Of a stretch of 64,000 nt of DNA, positions 44,919 through 53,077 are shown piece after piece. The DNA lies in NCBI GenBank assembly GCA_003142615.1, contig PLMW01000055.1, positions 1 to 64,000 on the forward strand, given 5' to 3'. The DNA comes from Opitutia bacterium. Its GTDB lineage: Bacteria > Verrucomicrobiota > Verrucomicrobiia > Opitutales > Opitutaceae. The notes below the pieces were generated by a model that did no database searches, was not told where the DNA came from, and saw only the letters and a program-made list of their open reading frames with translations. The position numbers and the translations under genes were made by a program. Every line of letters begins with the position of its first letter. Positions within the stretch are counted from its first letter, which is position 1.

Positions 44919-47399
44919 TCAGCGCGCGTCGCCGCGCTCATCCGGGAGCGGATCTTCCTCCGGCGCGGTGCCGTCGGGGCGCGTGACGACGAAGTTGCCG
45001 CGCAGCCGGATGTCCTCCGACGAGGCACCGATCATGACGGTGAAGCGGCCCGGCTCGACCGTCCAATGATTGTCGCGGTCGTAGAGCTGAAGATCCCCGG
45101 GCGTGAGGGTGAACCGCACCGTCCGGGTCTCCCCCGGCGCCAGCGGCACGCGTGCGAAGCCGCGCAGCACCTTTTCAAAGGTCGTCACGCTGCTGTAGTC
45201 GTCGCGGAGGTAGAGCTGCACGACCTCGTCGCCGGCGCGGGCTCCGGTGTTGGTGACGTCGCAGGACACCACGACGCCGCCCGGTGAATTTAGCCGTGCG
45301 GGGTCGATCTTGAGGCCGGCATACGCGAAGCTCGTGTAGCTCAGGCCGAAGCCGAAGGGAAAGAGCGGCCCGGTGACCTGTCCGGAGTCGCGCGCCTGCG
45401 AACCGGGATGCGCCGGGAAATTCAGCGGGATCTGGCCCACGCTGCGCGGGAACGTGATCGGCAGGCGCCCGGCGGGATTGTAGTCGCCGAAGAGCACATC
45501 GGCCATGGCGTTGCCGCCCTCCTCGCCCGGGAACCACAGCTCCAGGATGGCCGGCACGTGGCGGACCGGCCAGTTGATGCTCTGCGGCCGGCCGCTGGCG
45601 ACCACCAGCACGACGGGCGTGCCCGTGGCCTGAATGGCTTCGACGAGCTCCTCCTGATAGCCGGGCAGGTTGAGACTGATGCGGCTGGCCGACTCGCGGG
45701 AGATCGCGTCGTTTTCGCCGACCACCACGATGGCCACGTCGGCGCTCTTGGCCGCAGCCGCGGCCTCCTCGAGGCCGGCGCGCACCTGGGCAGACGGCGG
45801 CTCCTTGTCCACGTCGCTCTCCGGGAAATGCTCGTCCACCACGCCACAGCCCTTCACATAACGAATTTCGCATCGGGACCCGAGTTTCTGCCGGAGACCG
45901 TCGCGCACAGTCACGAAATCGAGGCGCTGGGGCGCGTAACGGCTGCGCCACGCGTTGTGGTCGTCGGCCAGCGGACCGGCGACGAGGATGGTGCGCAGGT
46001 CCTTGCGCAGCGGCAGCAAACCGCCTTCGTTTTTGAGCAGGACGATCGATTCGCGCGCCGCGCGGGCGGCGACGGCGAGGTGCTCCGGGGCGCGCACGAT
46101 GCGGTCGGCCGCGGCGGGATCGGCCACGTAGGGCTGGTCGAGGAGGCCGAGCCAGTATTTCACCCGGAGGATGTCGCGCACGCGCGCATCGATGACGTCC
46201 ATCGACAGCCGGCCCTCGCGCACGAGCTGGCGGAGCGGCTCCGCGTACTCTTGGGGCGGCGTGAAGTTGGTGCGGATGTTCAGGCCGGCCTCGACCGACT
46301 GGCGCACCGCGTCGGCATAGGTCGGCGCGACCCGGTGCTTGGCGTGGATGAATTCAACGGCTGCGCTGTCGGAGACCACATAGCCCTGGAAACCCCACTC
46401 GCGCCGGAGAATGTCAGTGAGAAAAAGGCGGCTGCCCTCGACCGGGATGCCGTCGTAGTCGTTATAGGAGGCCATGACCCCGAGCGCGCCAGCGTCGCGC
46501 ACGGCCCGGCGGAACGGCTCGAGGAAGATCGTCTGCACGTCGCGCCACGTCACCTGCGGGTCGGTGCGGGCCTCGCCGTCGCGCCCGCCCTTCGGCACGC
46601 TGTACACGGCGAAGTGCTTGAGCGTGGACACCACGCGCTGCTCCTGGATGCCGCGCACCTCCTCCATGCCCAGCGTGGCGATGAGGAACGGATCCTCGCC
46701 GTAGGTCTCGGTGGTGCGGCCCCAGCGCGGATCGCGCGCGAGGTCGAGGATGGGCGAATAGACGTTGGTGTAGCCGAGCGCGCGCGCCTCGCGACCGGTG
46801 ATGCGGCCGATCTCGCGCACCAGCGCCGCGTCCCACGCGCTGGCGACCCCGAGCTGCGCCGGGAAGCTCGTGGCCTTGGTGTGCAGGAGGCCGCGGATGC
46901 CCTCGTTGGTGAAATCGGCGGGGACGCCGAGGCGGGTCTGCTCGATGAAGAAACGCTGCACCTCGTTCAGGGCCCGGGCGTGCAGGGAATACGGCAGATC
47001 ATATTTCGGCAGCGTGAGGGGATGGCCGTCGACGCCGGTGTTGCCGTTCATGTGCTCATCGATGTTGCCGATGCCGTCCCTCCAGAACGCCGTCTTCCAC
47101 GTCTCGGTGGGCAGCTCATCCTTCAATACACGGGGAAAGCCGTAGAGCGTCACCATCTGCGCGGTCTTTTCCTCAAGGGTCATGCGCGCGAGGAGGTCAG
47201 TGATGCGCGTCTCGACGTCGAGCGCCGGATCCTCGTAGGGGTCCTTCACGCCGTTTTTATCCAGGTCGATCCAGCCGTCGCGGTAGATGGACACCGGTGA
47301 TGTTTCGCGGATGAAGATGCCGGCGGCCGGCGGCGCAGCCTGCAGGTGCAGCACGGTCAGACTCAAACAGGCCAGGGAGACAACAGATCGGGGCGGCAT
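44919..47399 (-). CDS. GH3 beta-glucosidase/beta-xylosidase, exported
   Basis: 826 aa from the ATG at 47399. The frame is open far upstream, to 48848, but that part is antisense of the GH4 gene. A signal peptide (VVSLACLSLTVLHLQAAPP) precedes the GH3 barrel: RMTLEEKTAQMVTLYG, YSPILDLARDPRWGRTTETY, STLKHFAVYSVPKGGRD, and the nucleophile Asp in GYVVSDSAAV (about 343). The alpha/beta sandwich follows (ARESIVLLKNEGGLLPLRKD, VVVGENDAISRES, LELWFPGEEGGNAMADVLFG), ending with a fibronectin III-like domain (VQLYLRDDYSSVTTFEKVLRG). It removes terminal beta-glucose or beta-xylose. It follows the GH4 gene by 131 bp. Confidence 0.93.
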   Translation of the reverse strand: MPPRSVVSLACLSLTVLHLQAAPPAAGIFIRETSPVSIYRDGWIDLDKNGVKDPYEDPALDVETRITDLLARMTLEEKTAQMVTLYGFPRVLKDELPTETWKTAFWRDGIGNIDEHMNGNTGVDGHPLTLPKYDLPYSLHARALNEVQRFFIEQTRLGVPADFTNEGIRGLLHTKATSFPAQLGVASAWDAALVREIGRITGREARALGYTNVYSPILDLARDPRWGRTTETYGEDPFLIATLGMEEVRGIQEQRVVSTLKHFAVYSVPKGGRDGEARTDPQVTWRDVQTIFLEPFRRAVRDAGALGVMASYNDYDGIPVEGSRLFLTDILRREWGFQGYVVSDSAAVEFIHAKHRVAPTYADAVRQSVEAGLNIRTNFTPPQEYAEPLRQLVREGRLSMDVIDARVRDILRVKYWLGLLDQPYVADPAAADRIVRAPEHLAVAARAARESIVLLKNEGGLLPLRKDLRTILVAGPLADDHNAWRSRYAPQRLDFVTVRDGLRQKLGSRCEIRYVKGCGVVDEHFPESDVDKEPPSAQVRAGLEEAAAAAKSADVAIVVVGENDAISRESASRISLNLPGYQEELVEAIQATGTPVVLVVASGRPQSINWPVRHVPAILELWFPGEEGGNAMADVLFGDYNPAGRLPITFPRSVGQIPLNFPAHPGSQARDSGQVTGPLFPFGFGLSYTSFAYAGLKIDPARLNSPGGVVVSCDVTNTGARAGDEVVQLYLRDDYSSVTTFEKVLRGFARVPLAPGETRTVRFTLTPGDLQLYDRDNHWTVEPGRFTVMIGASSEDIRLRGNFVVTRPDGTAPEEDPLPDERGDAR

Positions 47400-47530
47400 G
47401 CCGTTACCGTGCCGCAGGGAGGGAGGGCGTGTCAGCTTTTTTCCGCGCCGGCCATGCTGGCCCGGCTGAGGCTGACGGAGCCGTCGCGCCCGTGCGAGTA
47501 GGCGCGGTCTGATTTCACCCGCCGCAGTCC

Positions 47531-48898
47531 TTACGGAATCCGCCAGCCGGGCAGGCACGGACGCATGTGCCGCAACATCGCGGTGAACATCTTCCAGGCG
47601 GCGTCCGTGGGGATGCCCACCAGCGGATCGGCGAGCAGCGCCTGGAACGCGAGGTCGACGTCCCGTGCCAGCGCGGCGCGCAGCGTGAGCGCCTGCACGT
47701 CGATGATGCGGCGCACGAGCGCCCGCGGACCGGGCGGCAGGGGATTCGCGACCACCGGCGTGGCCCGGTCGCGGCGCAACTGGGCGTAGGTCTCGACCAC
47801 GGCGCCGGGCGGCGCATCGATCATCTGGCCGCGGTTGGGCAGGTTGACGTTCGTGTTGAGCGGCTGCAGGCCGAGCAGGGCCTCGATCATGTGCACGCCC
47901 TCCTCCTCGCTGGGTTTGATGGCACGCCGCGAATAGAAGCTGAGCGGCCGGTCGGATTCGCGGCTGCGGGCGATGCGGTACCAATAGGGCGTGAGGATCA
48001 CGCCCCAGCGGTGCAGGTTCTCCTCGCTGGTCGCATACCACGGCACGAACTCGGCCAGATGGCGGTCGCCGGCGGAGCCGAGCGCACCAAAGCGGCGGAA
48101 GAGGTCGAGGGCGACGAGGCCCGAGTATTCGAACCAGCGTTCCTCGCGCCTGAGCCGCAGCGCATAGGCGCGCCGCGAGCGGAAGCAGGCGGGGTCGTCC
48201 ACCATGTCGCGCAGCATTGGAAACAGGTCGCGGCCCTCCCACGTCGCCGCCGTGGTCCACGTGAAGTGGTTCACGCCCGCGATGTCGAGGCGGATGGCCT
48301 GGCGCGGCGGACGCGGCACGCCGAACCGTTGCGCCAGGTAGCGGGCGAGGTCGTGCTGGGTGTGAAACACCTCGTGGCAGCAGCCGAAGGCCTTGATCGC
48401 CGGCGCAGCCGCGTAGAGCGCCGCGGTGCACAGCGTCATCGGGTTGGTGTAGTTGATCACCCAAGCCCGCGGACAGTGCTCGGCGATGGCCCGGCCGAAT
48501 GCGCGGTAGAGCGGGACGGCCCGCAGCGCGCGGGCGATGCCGCCCGGCCCCGTCGTGTCGCCCACCGGCTGCAGGATTCCGTGCCGCGCCGGGATGACGA
48601 TGTCGGCGTGGCGCATCTCCGTCGGCCCCGGCTCGATCGAGAGCACGACGAAATCCGCCCCCTTGAGCGCGTCCGCCAGCCGCCGGACCGCCCGCACCTG
48701 GAACCGCGTGACCGCCTCGGGCCGTCCGTAGATGCGGCCGGCCACGGCGACATTGCGCACGGCCGCCGCGTAGTTGAGATCGTACAGATCGATCCGGCCC
48801 TTGAGTCGTGGCGTGAGAGCCAGTTCGGTGATCAGGTCGCGCGCCCAATAGCGGCTGCCGCCGCCGATGTAGGCGATTTTGATTTCAACGGGGTTCAT
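47531..48898 (-). CDS. GH4 NAD+/metal-dependent glycosidase, likely alpha-galacturonidase
   Basis: 455 aa without a signal peptide, so cytoplasmic. The NAD-binding loop is AYIGGGSRYWARDLITEL at residues 9-26. Further GH4 motifs are DFVVLSIEPGPTEMRHADI, AWVINYTNPMTLCTAALY, the metal-binding Cys-His in KAFGCCHEVFHTQ, and LDIAGVNHFTW. GH4 enzymes hydrolyse glycosides by an NAD-dependent oxidation-elimination route with Mn2+. The CCHEVF form reminds me of the alpha-galacturonidase LplD branch rather than phospho-glucosidases. That would suit a pectin locus, since it would split imported galacturonides. Alpha-galactosidase or alpha-glucuronidase activity is possible. Confidence 0.85.
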   Translation of the reverse strand: MNPVEIKIAYIGGGSRYWARDLITELALTPRLKGRIDLYDLNYAAAVRNVAVAGRIYGRPEAVTRFQVRAVRRLADALKGADFVVLSIEPGPTEMRHADIVIPARHGILQPVGDTTGPGGIARALRAVPLYRAFGRAIAEHCPRAWVINYTNPMTLCTAALYAAAPAIKAFGCCHEVFHTQHDLARYLAQRFGVPRPPRQAIRLDIAGVNHFTWTTAATWEGRDLFPMLRDMVDDPACFRSRRAYALRLRREERWFEYSGLVALDLFRRFGALGSAGDRHLAEFVPWYATSEENLHRWGVILTPYWYRIARSRESDRPLSFYSRRAIKPSEEEGVHMIEALLGLQPLNTNVNLPNRGQMIDAPPGAVVETYAQLRRDRATPVVANPLPPGPRALVRRIIDVQALTLRAALARDVDLAFQALLADPLVGIPTDAAWKMFTAMLRHMRPCLPGWRIP

Positions 48899-49056
48899 GC
48901 TGGAGGCCCGCAGTCAACCGCGCCCGTGCCGCCGGCTCAAGCGCGCTTTATTCTGACCGTCATACCCCCGGCCGGGCGGACGACACCAACCTCCCCCATG
49001 CCGGTGACGAAGCCAGGTGGCCTGCCGGGTCGTAGCCCTCATCCTGAAGTTTTGCC

Positions 49057-49130
49057 CGCCTTCGCCCGCAAATCGCGGGCTACGGCGAGACACCTCGCCG
49101 CAGCTTTTGCCCTGCAAAAGCGCAGGCGGA
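49057..49130. repeat. Paired inverted copies of a dispersed intergenic repeat next to tRNA-Leu
   Basis: CGCCTTCGCCCGCAAATCGC and GGGCTACGGCGAGA (49057-49090) form a minus-strand copy of the CTCGCCGTAGC...GCGAAGGCG repeat. It is followed directly by a degenerate plus-strand copy, CTCGCCGCAGC-TTTTGC-CCT-GCAAAA-GCGCAGGCGG, ending at 49130. Together they give a BIME-like hairpin just past the 3' end of the tRNA gene. Confidence 0.6.
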
Positions 49131-49218
49131 TGGTGCCCGGGGTGGGGGTCGAACCCACACATCTTTTAAGGATACGGGATTTTGAGTCCCGCGCGTCTGC
49201 CAGTTCCGCCACCCGGGC
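49131..49218 (-). tRNA. tRNA-Leu (anticodon CAA)
   Basis: On the minus strand the acceptor GCCCGGG (from 49218) pairs with CCCGGGC, then discriminator A and an encoded CCA end at 49131. The anticodon stem CGGGA/TCCCG encloses the loop CTCAAAA, which gives anticodon CAA. A variable arm and the T arm GTGGG-GTTCGAC-CCCAC are present, as expected for a class II leucine tRNA of 88 nt. Confidence 0.96.
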
Positions 49219-49523
49219 GGGCCAGAGAGGCGAACGGTAGGCCGGCGGATATCGAAGTAAACGCTTTTTTCCCACCCGTCCCCCTTCTCCGAGAAAGCAA
49301 CAGACCGCATTTTTCTGGAGCTTTTTGAACACTCCGGACGCCACCGCGTCTATCTCTGCGCAAGAGAGATTAAGAGCCAAGGCTCTTGATTCTTCCATCT
49401 AGTTTGTAGTTTGCTAAGTCGGCAAGGGCGCTCTGCTGCACAGCAGAGCGCCCTTTTTTTGCCGCACGTCCGGCGCACTCCTCCCTTGCCAGCCGCCGGC
49501 CGCCCTTCGAAACTCATGGGCCT
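49219..49523. other. Intergenic region between tRNA-Leu and rsmE; possible small RNA or rsmE leader
   Basis: 305 bases without a protein gene. The left part must hold the tRNA promoter on the minus strand. On the plus strand a hairpin AAGAGCC-AA-GGCTCTT lies at 49372-49387 and a strong terminator at 49426-49460. TTGAAC at 49325 followed by TCTATC at 49349 is a weak promoter-like pair. This may be a short RNA of about 100 nt, or an attenuated leader in front of rsmE. Confidence 0.4.
49426..49460 (+). terminator. Strong intrinsic terminator 63 bp before rsmE
   Basis: GGGCGCTCTGCTG (49426-49438) and CAGCAGAGCGCCC (49441-49453) form a perfect 13 bp stem, followed by seven T on the plus strand. 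No plus-strand gene lies upstream within 6 kb, so it must end a small RNA or act as an attenuator. Its core palindrome recurs at 51133 and 51821. Confidence 0.85.
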
Positions 49524-50285
49524 ATGCCTGACTTCCGCGCCTACTGCCAGCCGCCCGAGCGCGAGCCGTCCGAGATCCGCCTGTCCGCCGACGAGAGCCA
49601 TCATCTGGTGGCCGTCAACCGCGCGAAGACCGGTGACACGGTCGTGGCCTTTGATGGGCATGGCAACGAATGGATCTGTGCCCTTGCCGACGACCAGAAA
49701 CACGGCGCGGTGCTCACGGTGCGCTTCCGCCAGCAGGCCCGACCCCTGCCCTATGAAATCACCCTCGGCCAGGCGCTGCCCAAGGGCCAGTTCATGGATG
49801 CGATCGTGCGCAAGGCCACCGAACTAGGCGCCGCCCGCATCGCGCCGCTCGAGAGCGAACGCACCGTGGTGCACCTCGACGACGATCGTTCCGACCGGAA
49901 AATCGAGAAATGGCAGCTGGCGGCGATCGAGGCGGCCAAGCAGTGCGGAAATCCCTTCGTGCCGGAAATCCTGCCCCTGCAGACCGCGACCACCTTCATG
50001 GAGACGAGCCGCGGCTACGATTTGAAGCTCATCGCCAGCCTGCAGCCCGGCGCCAAATCGCTGAAAGCCGTTCTCGCCGCCCATGTCTCCGCCAACGGCC
50101 GTCCGCCGCGCAAGGTGCTCTGGCTGGTCGGCCCCGAGGGCGACTTCACGCCGGCGGAGATGAGCCGGTCGAAGACGGCGGGCTTCGAGCCGATTTCGCT
50201 CGGCCCGCTCGTGCTCCGCTGCGAAACCGCCGCCGTCTACGCGCTCAGCGTGCTCAGTTACGAGCTGCAAAACACCGGCGGCTGA
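49524..50285 (+). CDS. rsmE: 16S rRNA (uracil(1498)-N(3))-methyltransferase RsmE
   Basis: 253 aa, the usual RsmE length. The N-terminal PUA-like part (RLSADESHHLVAVNRAKTGD) is followed by the SPOUT methyltransferase domain: LGQALPKGQFMDAIVRKATE, LGAARIAPLESERTVV, AIEAAKQCGNPFVPEIL. The S-adenosylmethionine knot has WLVGPEGDFTPAEM and SLGPLVLRCETAAVYAL. It methylates U1498 in the decoding region of 16S rRNA. It stands 125 bp ahead of the CobW-type gene on the same strand. Confidence 0.96.
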   Translation: MPDFRAYCQPPEREPSEIRLSADESHHLVAVNRAKTGDTVVAFDGHGNEWICALADDQKHGAVLTVRFRQQARPLPYEITLGQALPKGQFMDAIVRKATELGAARIAPLESERTVVHLDDDRSDRKIEKWQLAAIEAAKQCGNPFVPEILPLQTATTFMETSRGYDLKLIASLQPGAKSLKAVLAAHVSANGRPPRKVLWLVGPEGDFTPAEMSRSKTAGFEPISLGPLVLRCETAAVYALSVLSYELQNTGG

Positions 50286-50410
50286 GCCCGGCGGCGGGGG
50301 GCTGGCTCGGCCGCCTTGCTCCGCTCGCTTTTCCGATCGTCTGGGTTTCCTTTGCCTTCCTCGTTTCGTCCCCTTCCCTCTTTCCTCTTACATTTTTCCT
50401 CATTTCCCCG

Positions 50411-51808
50411 ATGTCCGCCGACCAACGTATTCCCGTCACCGTGCTCACCGGCTTTCTGGGCGCCGGCAAAACGACGCTCCTGAATCGCATCCTCACCGGG
50501 CAGCACGGACGCAAAATCGCCGTCATCGAGAACGAGTTCGGCGAGGTCGGCGTCGACAACCAGCTCGTCATCCAGGCCGACGAGGAGATCTTCGCCATGA
50601 ACAACGGCTGCCTCTGCTGCACCGTGCGCGGCGACCTGCTCCGCATCCTCGGCCGGCTCCTCAAGCGCAAGGACCGCCTCGACGGCGTGCTCATCGAGAC
50701 CACCGGCCTGGCCAACCCGGGCCCCGTGGCACAGACGTTCTTCAGCGACCCCGAGATCCGCGACGCCTACCGCCTCGACAGCATTGTCACTGTCGTCGAC
50801 GCCCGGCACGTCGCACAGCATTTCGACGACGGCCGGGAGACGAAGGAGCAGATCGCCTTCGCCGACGTCATTCTCCTCAACAAGACCGACCTCATGGGTG
50901 CCGCCGACCTCGACCGGCTCGAGACGCGCCTGCACCGCATGAACACGGCGGCCCGGATCCACCGCACGCGCAACTGCGACCTCCCCCTCGACCGCGTGCT
51001 GGACGTCGGCGGCTTCAACCTCAGCCGCGCCACCGACCTCGATCCCCGCTTTCTCGAGCCCGAGTATCCGTTCGAATGGGCCGGTGTCTATGAGCTCGCC
51101 GCCGGCACCTACCAGCTTTGCATCGGCCACCATTCTGCTGGCCAGCAGAACGGCCATGAGTCCGGCGAGGACGCCCATCACCACCATGGCGACGAAGACG
51201 AGCTTGATGTCGCGCTGCTGCCGGTGAAAAGCCTCGACGCCATCGACCTGGCCGCGGCGCGCGACCTCGCGGTGCAGGTGTTTTCCGACTGGGAGAAGCG
51301 TGTGAAACCCGGCGAAGCGGTCACGCCCGGCGCCACCCTGCAGCGGCTGCAGCTCGCCGACGGACACGGCGATTTCCCGGTGACGATTCCGGCGACGGGC
51401 CGCTACATGCTGTTCACGGCCCACGACGTGCCCACGCACCTCCATGCGGCGGACCAATCGCTCGTCCGCTACGTCCACGACCAGACGTACCGTCACGAGC
51501 ACAGCCACGACGAGGAGGTCTCCTCCGTCGGCATCACCCTGCCCGGCGAACTCGACGCCAAACGCCTCAACGACTGGATCGGCGGCCTGCTCGCGAAAAA
51601 GGGCCAGGACATCTTCCGTTGCAAGGGCGTGCTCGCGGTGCGCAGCTCGGACAAACGCCTGGTTTTCCAAGGCGTGCACATGACGTTCGACGCCAAGTTC
51701 GACCAGCCCTGGGGCGGCGCCCCACGCACGAACATCTTCGTCTTCATCGGCCGCAATCTCAACCGCGAGGAATTAATCAACGGCTTCAAGGCCTGCATGG
51801 TGAGCTAA
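50411..51808 (+). CDS. CobW/COG0523-family GTPase, putative metallochaperone
   Basis: 465 aa starting at the ATG at 50411. The P-loop TGFLGAGKTTLLNRIL is at residues 13-28, and the metal-binding CxCC is in NNGCLCCTVRGDLLR. Further G-domain motifs are DGVLIETTGLANPGPV and VILLNKTDL. A His-rich stretch (HHSAGQQNGHESGEDAHHHH, about 237-256) sits before the C-terminal CobW_C domain (LPGELDAKRLNDWIGGLLAK, FQGVHMTFDAKF). COG0523 proteins deliver metals, often zinc, to client enzymes. The palindrome TTCTGCTGGCCAGCAGAA (51133-51150) encodes SAGQQN within the His-rich loop. The next gene encodes a WD40 protein, a pairing seen in other COG0523 neighbourhoods as I recall. Confidence 0.92.
   Translation: MSADQRIPVTVLTGFLGAGKTTLLNRILTGQHGRKIAVIENEFGEVGVDNQLVIQADEEIFAMNNGCLCCTVRGDLLRILGRLLKRKDRLDGVLIETTGLANPGPVAQTFFSDPEIRDAYRLDSIVTVVDARHVAQHFDDGRETKEQIAFADVILLNKTDLMGAADLDRLETRLHRMNTAARIHRTRNCDLPLDRVLDVGGFNLSRATDLDPRFLEPEYPFEWAGVYELAAGTYQLCIGHHSAGQQNGHESGEDAHHHHGDEDELDVALLPVKSLDAIDLAAARDLAVQVFSDWEKRVKPGEAVTPGATLQRLQLADGHGDFPVTIPATGRYMLFTAHDVPTHLHAADQSLVRYVHDQTYRHEHSHDEEVSSVGITLPGELDAKRLNDWIGGLLAKKGQDIFRCKGVLAVRSSDKRLVFQGVHMTFDAKFDQPWGGAPRTNIFVFIGRNLNREELINGFKACMVS
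51133..51150. repeat. 18 bp palindrome inside the CobW-type gene
   Basis: TTCTGCTGGCCAGCAGAA is a perfect palindrome that encodes SAGQQN in the His-rich loop. Close relatives are at 49426-49453 (terminator stem) and 51821-51840. Confidence 0.7.
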
Positions 51809-51820
51809 GCAAGGCAGGGC

Positions 51821-51840
51821 GCTCTGCTGGCCAGCAGAGC
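51821..51840. repeat. 20 bp palindrome downstream of the CobW-type gene
   Basis: GCTCTGCTGGCCAGCAGAGC is a perfect palindrome 13 bp past the CobW stop codon. No T-run follows, so it is not a normal terminator. It shares the CTCTGCTG/CAGCAGAG arms with the terminator before rsmE. Confidence 0.7.
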
Positions 51841-51900
51841 TGAAGCGCGCCGCAAACCCATTCCTCACACGGACTGTCCGGCGTTCCGTCCCCACCATCA

Positions 51901-52965
51901 ATGAATCTGACAAAAACCTGGGTCGCGCAGCTCGACGACTACGTGATCGACCTCGCCTGGTCGCCCGCCGGCCGCGTGCTCGCCTCGGCGTCCGCCGCCG
52001 GGCCCGTCACCCTGTTCGACGCTCAGGGCGCGCGGCTCCACACCCTGCCGGGCCACGCGGATGGCACCAACGCGCTGGCGTGGACGCCAGGCGTGATTGC
52101 GGACAGCGGAGACCGGAAGCCGGATAGTCCCATCCTGACGAGTGGCGGACAGGACGGCCGCGTGCGATTCTGGGATGCCAACACCGGCAGGCAGACCGTC
52201 GAAACTGAAATGGCGCCGGCCGCCTGGGTCGAGCACCTCGCTTGGCGGCCGGCAGCAATCGATCCGGTATCCGGCATCCGCAATCCGTTATTGGCTGCGG
52301 CGGCCGGCCGGAGACTTTCCTTCCTCAGCACCGACGGTTCCATCGCGCACACCTTCACGGATGCGCCCAAGACGCTCTCCGCCCTGGCGTGGCATCCGCG
52401 GGGCGGCGCCATCGCCGTGGCGTACTTCGGCGGCGTGTGCCTGTGGGACGCGGACGATTTCCATGCCCGGCGTGAGTACGCCTATGGCAGCGCGATTCCC
52501 GCGCTGGTCTGGTCGCCCGACGGCCGCTGGCTCGTGGCCGGTGCGCAGGACAACGCCGTGCATCTCTGGCTACCGGAGGAGGACCAGGAATTTCACATGA
52601 GCGGCTATGAGACCAAGGTGCGCGAACTCTCCTTCAGCCACGACAGCCGCTGGCTGGCCACCGGCGGCGCGCGCGACGCCTGCGTGTGGGATTGCTCCGG
52701 GACCGGCCCCGAGGGCCGCGAACCGCTCGCCCTGCCCCACGCCGATCGCGTCTGCGCCGTCGCTTTTCAACATTCCCACGGACTGCTGGCCACCGCCGCA
52801 AACGACAACGAAGTCGAGCTATGGAGCCCCACCCGCCAGCAGCCGCTCGTCGCCACCGTCCGGCTGACCGCCCCCGCCTCGAAACTTGCCTGGAGCCCGG
52901 ACGACACCTTGCTGGCGGTCGGTTCGCAGAAAGGCGGCGTGCTGGTGCTGAAGGTGGAAGGCTGA
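51901..52965 (+). CDS. WD40-repeat protein linked to CobW-type GTPase
   Basis: 354 aa without a signal peptide. About seven WD40 blades are visible, with phrases such as DLAWSPAGRVLASASAAGPV, LTSGGQDGRVRFWDANTG, LVWSPDGRWLVAGAQDNAVH, LSFSHDSRWLATGGARDACV and LAWSPDDTLLAVGSQKGGVL, so a full propeller is likely. Two loops carry repeat-derived inserts: IADSGDRKPDSP (near 52095-52130) and DPVSGIRNPLL (near 52258-52290). It follows the CobW-type gene by 92 bp on the same strand. The function is not known; a scaffold role with the metallochaperone is inferred from position. Confidence 0.88.
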   Translation: MNLTKTWVAQLDDYVIDLAWSPAGRVLASASAAGPVTLFDAQGARLHTLPGHADGTNALAWTPGVIADSGDRKPDSPILTSGGQDGRVRFWDANTGRQTVETEMAPAAWVEHLAWRPAAIDPVSGIRNPLLAAAAGRRLSFLSTDGSIAHTFTDAPKTLSALAWHPRGGAIAVAYFGGVCLWDADDFHARREYAYGSAIPALVWSPDGRWLVAGAQDNAVHLWLPEEDQEFHMSGYETKVRELSFSHDSRWLATGGARDACVWDCSGTGPEGREPLALPHADRVCAVAFQHSHGLLATAANDNEVELWSPTRQQPLVATVRLTAPASKLAWSPDDTLLAVGSQKGGVLVLKVEG

Positions 52966-52977
52966 GCGAGATTGATT

Positions 52978-53019
52978 CAGAAGCCACGAAGCCGGGAATT
53001 CCTGGTTTCCTGGCTTCTG
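52978..53019. repeat. 42-base near-perfect palindrome between WD40 gene and chrA
   Basis: From CAGAAGCCACGAAGCCGGGAA to its complement ending TGGCTTCTG, 42 bases fold on themselves with only a few mismatches. On the plus strand it is followed by ATTAAAAAAA rather than T, so it is not a standard terminator for the WD40 gene. It looks like a dispersed palindromic element. Confidence 0.6.
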
Positions 53020-53077
53020 GATTAAAAAAACGAATCGCGGGTTCGTTCCCGGGCGGGGCGGGTCAAAGAAGGCGTGC

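Noticed and set aside
45408-47300. Plus-strand open frame of 630 codons over GH3
   Set aside because: It is antisense to well-conserved GH3 motifs and contains none of its own.
47400-48848. Upstream extension of the GH3 frame into the GH4 gene
   Set aside because: This part is an alternative frame of GH4; the GH3 signal peptide begins at 47399.
49131-49218. Integrated element using tRNA-Leu or tRNA-Gln as attachment site
   Set aside because: No integrase gene and no direct repeat of either tRNA 3' end was found within the window.
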